From NCBI GenBank assembly GCA_946531785.1, contig CAMNAT010000094.1, positions 1 to 7,528 on the forward strand: a stretch of 7,528 nucleotides of DNA. Reading direction: 5' to 3'. The position numbers and the translations under genes were made by a program. The notes under the pieces are model-generated. The model was not told where the DNA came from. It did not search any database and saw nothing but the letters and a program-made list of their open reading frames with translations. Positions 6,659-7,528 of this stretch are shown piece after piece (the stretch's first letter is position 1; each line of letters starts with the position of its first letter). The DNA comes from an uncultured Oscillospiraceae bacterium. Its GTDB lineage: Bacteria > Bacillota > Clostridia > UBA1381.

Positions 6659-7528
6659 ATGATACTGATAAATGCAAGTGATCTGAAAAAAATGTTCCTT
6701 GACGAGACTTTGTTTGATAATGTGTCGTTCCAGGTCGCGGAGGGGGATAAGATAGGTTTTGTCGGCATAAACGGCGCGGGCAAATCAACACTTTTTAAGA
6801 TAATAAATAATGAGATAGAGTACGACAGCGGCGAGCTGTATATGAATAAGCTGACAAAGATAGGCTACCTCGACCAGTACAGCTGTATTGAGAGCGAGAA
6901 CACCATAATGGACGAGATGCTCGGCGCGTTCAGTGAGGAGATCAGCATAGAGCATGAGCTGGAGGATATCCGCTTTTCGCTTGAGAAAGGCTTGGGCGAC
7001 ACAAACGCGCTTGTCGCGCGGCAGACTGCTCTGCAGGAGCGCTTTGAGGCGCTTGACGGCTACCAGTACAGAAGCCGCATACGTTCAGCACTGACGGGGC
7101 TCGGCTTTGCCGAGGCGGACTTTTCGCGGCGCGTGGACGGACTTTCCGGCGGGCAGAAAACAAGGATAGCGCTTGCGCGGCTGCTGCTGTCTGATGCAAA
7201 TATGCTGCTTCTTGATGAGCCTACGAACCATCTTGATATCGAGTCTGTTGAGTGGCTGGAGGATTTTCTGAATTCATGGCGCGGCTCGTTCATCATCATA
7301 TCGCATGACCGATATTTTCTTGATAAGGTCACAAATCGCACCTTTGAGATGTCAAACGGCCGGCTCAGGACATATACCGGCGGCTACAGCGAGTATTTAA
7401 AGCAGCGCGAGGTCGAGAAAAAGACTGAGGAGCGCAGCTATAAAAATACTATGCGGGAGATACAGCGGCTTGAAGGCGTTGTCGAGCAGCAGCGCAGATG
7501 GAACCGCGAAAAGAAAATAAAGACTGCC
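6659..7528 (+). CDS. ABC-F family ATP-binding cassette protein, 3'-partial
   Basis: 290 codons are visible and the gene runs off the window end; full-length members are typically about 500-650 residues. The first ABC domain is complete: Walker A GINGAGKST (36-44), signature LSGGQ (162-166), Walker B LLLDEP (183-188) with Glu187 followed by the ABC-F hallmark TNHLD, and the switch-His motif SHDRYFLD. The charged, coiled-coil inter-domain linker (P-site tRNA-interaction motif region) follows, and the window ends in it just after RRWNREKKIK. No transmembrane segment is present, as expected for ABC-F. Family members bind the ribosomal E site and relieve stalling, assist translation or protect against antibiotics; which role applies here cannot be read from this half. 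The ATG is set by GGAG 8 bases upstream and a consensus promoter. No functional tie to the upstream glycosidase is evident. Confidence 0.93.
   Translation, partial: MILINASDLKKMFLDETLFDNVSFQVAEGDKIGFVGINGAGKSTLFKIINNEIEYDSGELYMNKLTKIGYLDQYSCIESENTIMDEMLGAFSEEISIEHELEDIRFSLEKGLGDTNALVARQTALQERFEALDGYQYRSRIRSALTGLGFAEADFSRRVDGLSGGQKTRIALARLLLSDANMLLLDEPTNHLDIESVEWLEDFLNSWRGSFIIISHDRYFLDKVTNRTFEMSNGRLRTYTGGYSEYLKQREVEKKTEERSYKNTMREIQRLEGVVEQQRRWNREKKIKTA

Overview
The window holds two genes on the + strand and looks like a chromosomal piece of a gut- or rumen-type, fibre-degrading Clostridia (Oscillospirales/Monoglobales-like). This is inferred from a very large modular carbohydrate-active protein, moderate GC, heavy use of ATA for Ile, Big-type spacer domains and Clostridia-like expression signals. 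No marker gene fixes the taxonomy.

Bases 1-6519 form one continuous reading frame (frame 1), broken by a single in-frame TAG at 5398-5400. The frame is already open at base 1, so the true start and any signal peptide lie upstream. Ignoring the TAG, the visible product is 2172 residues. Its order is: end of a beta module; beta domain plus SGNH/sialate-O-acetylesterase-like carbohydrate esterase (catalytic Ser151, Asp359, His362) with a trailing beta domain; two tandem copies of an unrecognised ~167-residue module joined by a Pro/Thr/Glu linker; two Big_2-like Ig domains; an unassigned beta module; a GH95-type alpha-L-fucosidase/galactosidase; and a small C-terminal beta module. The protein probably removes O-acetyl groups and terminal L-fucose (or L-galactose) from the same decorated glycan, for example acetylated fucosylated xyloglucan, pectin side chains or mucin-type glycans.

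The amber codon falls inside GH95, about 15 codons before the Glu that I infer to be the catalytic acid. A terminated product would keep the esterase and putative binding modules but lose fucosidase activity. The frame, family motifs and codon usage continue undisturbed for 372 sense codons to a normal TGA. This suggests a recent nonsense mutation, a sequencing error, or suppression/readthrough.

Bases 6520-6658 are intergenic. They hold a strong intrinsic terminator (6549-6582), then a perfect-consensus sigma70/sigmaA promoter (TTGACA, 17 bp, TATAAT; 6598-6626) and a ribosome binding site (6647-6650). These drive the second gene, an ABC-F family ATPase (6659 to the window end, 3' truncated). 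The two genes are separate transcription units with no evident functional link.
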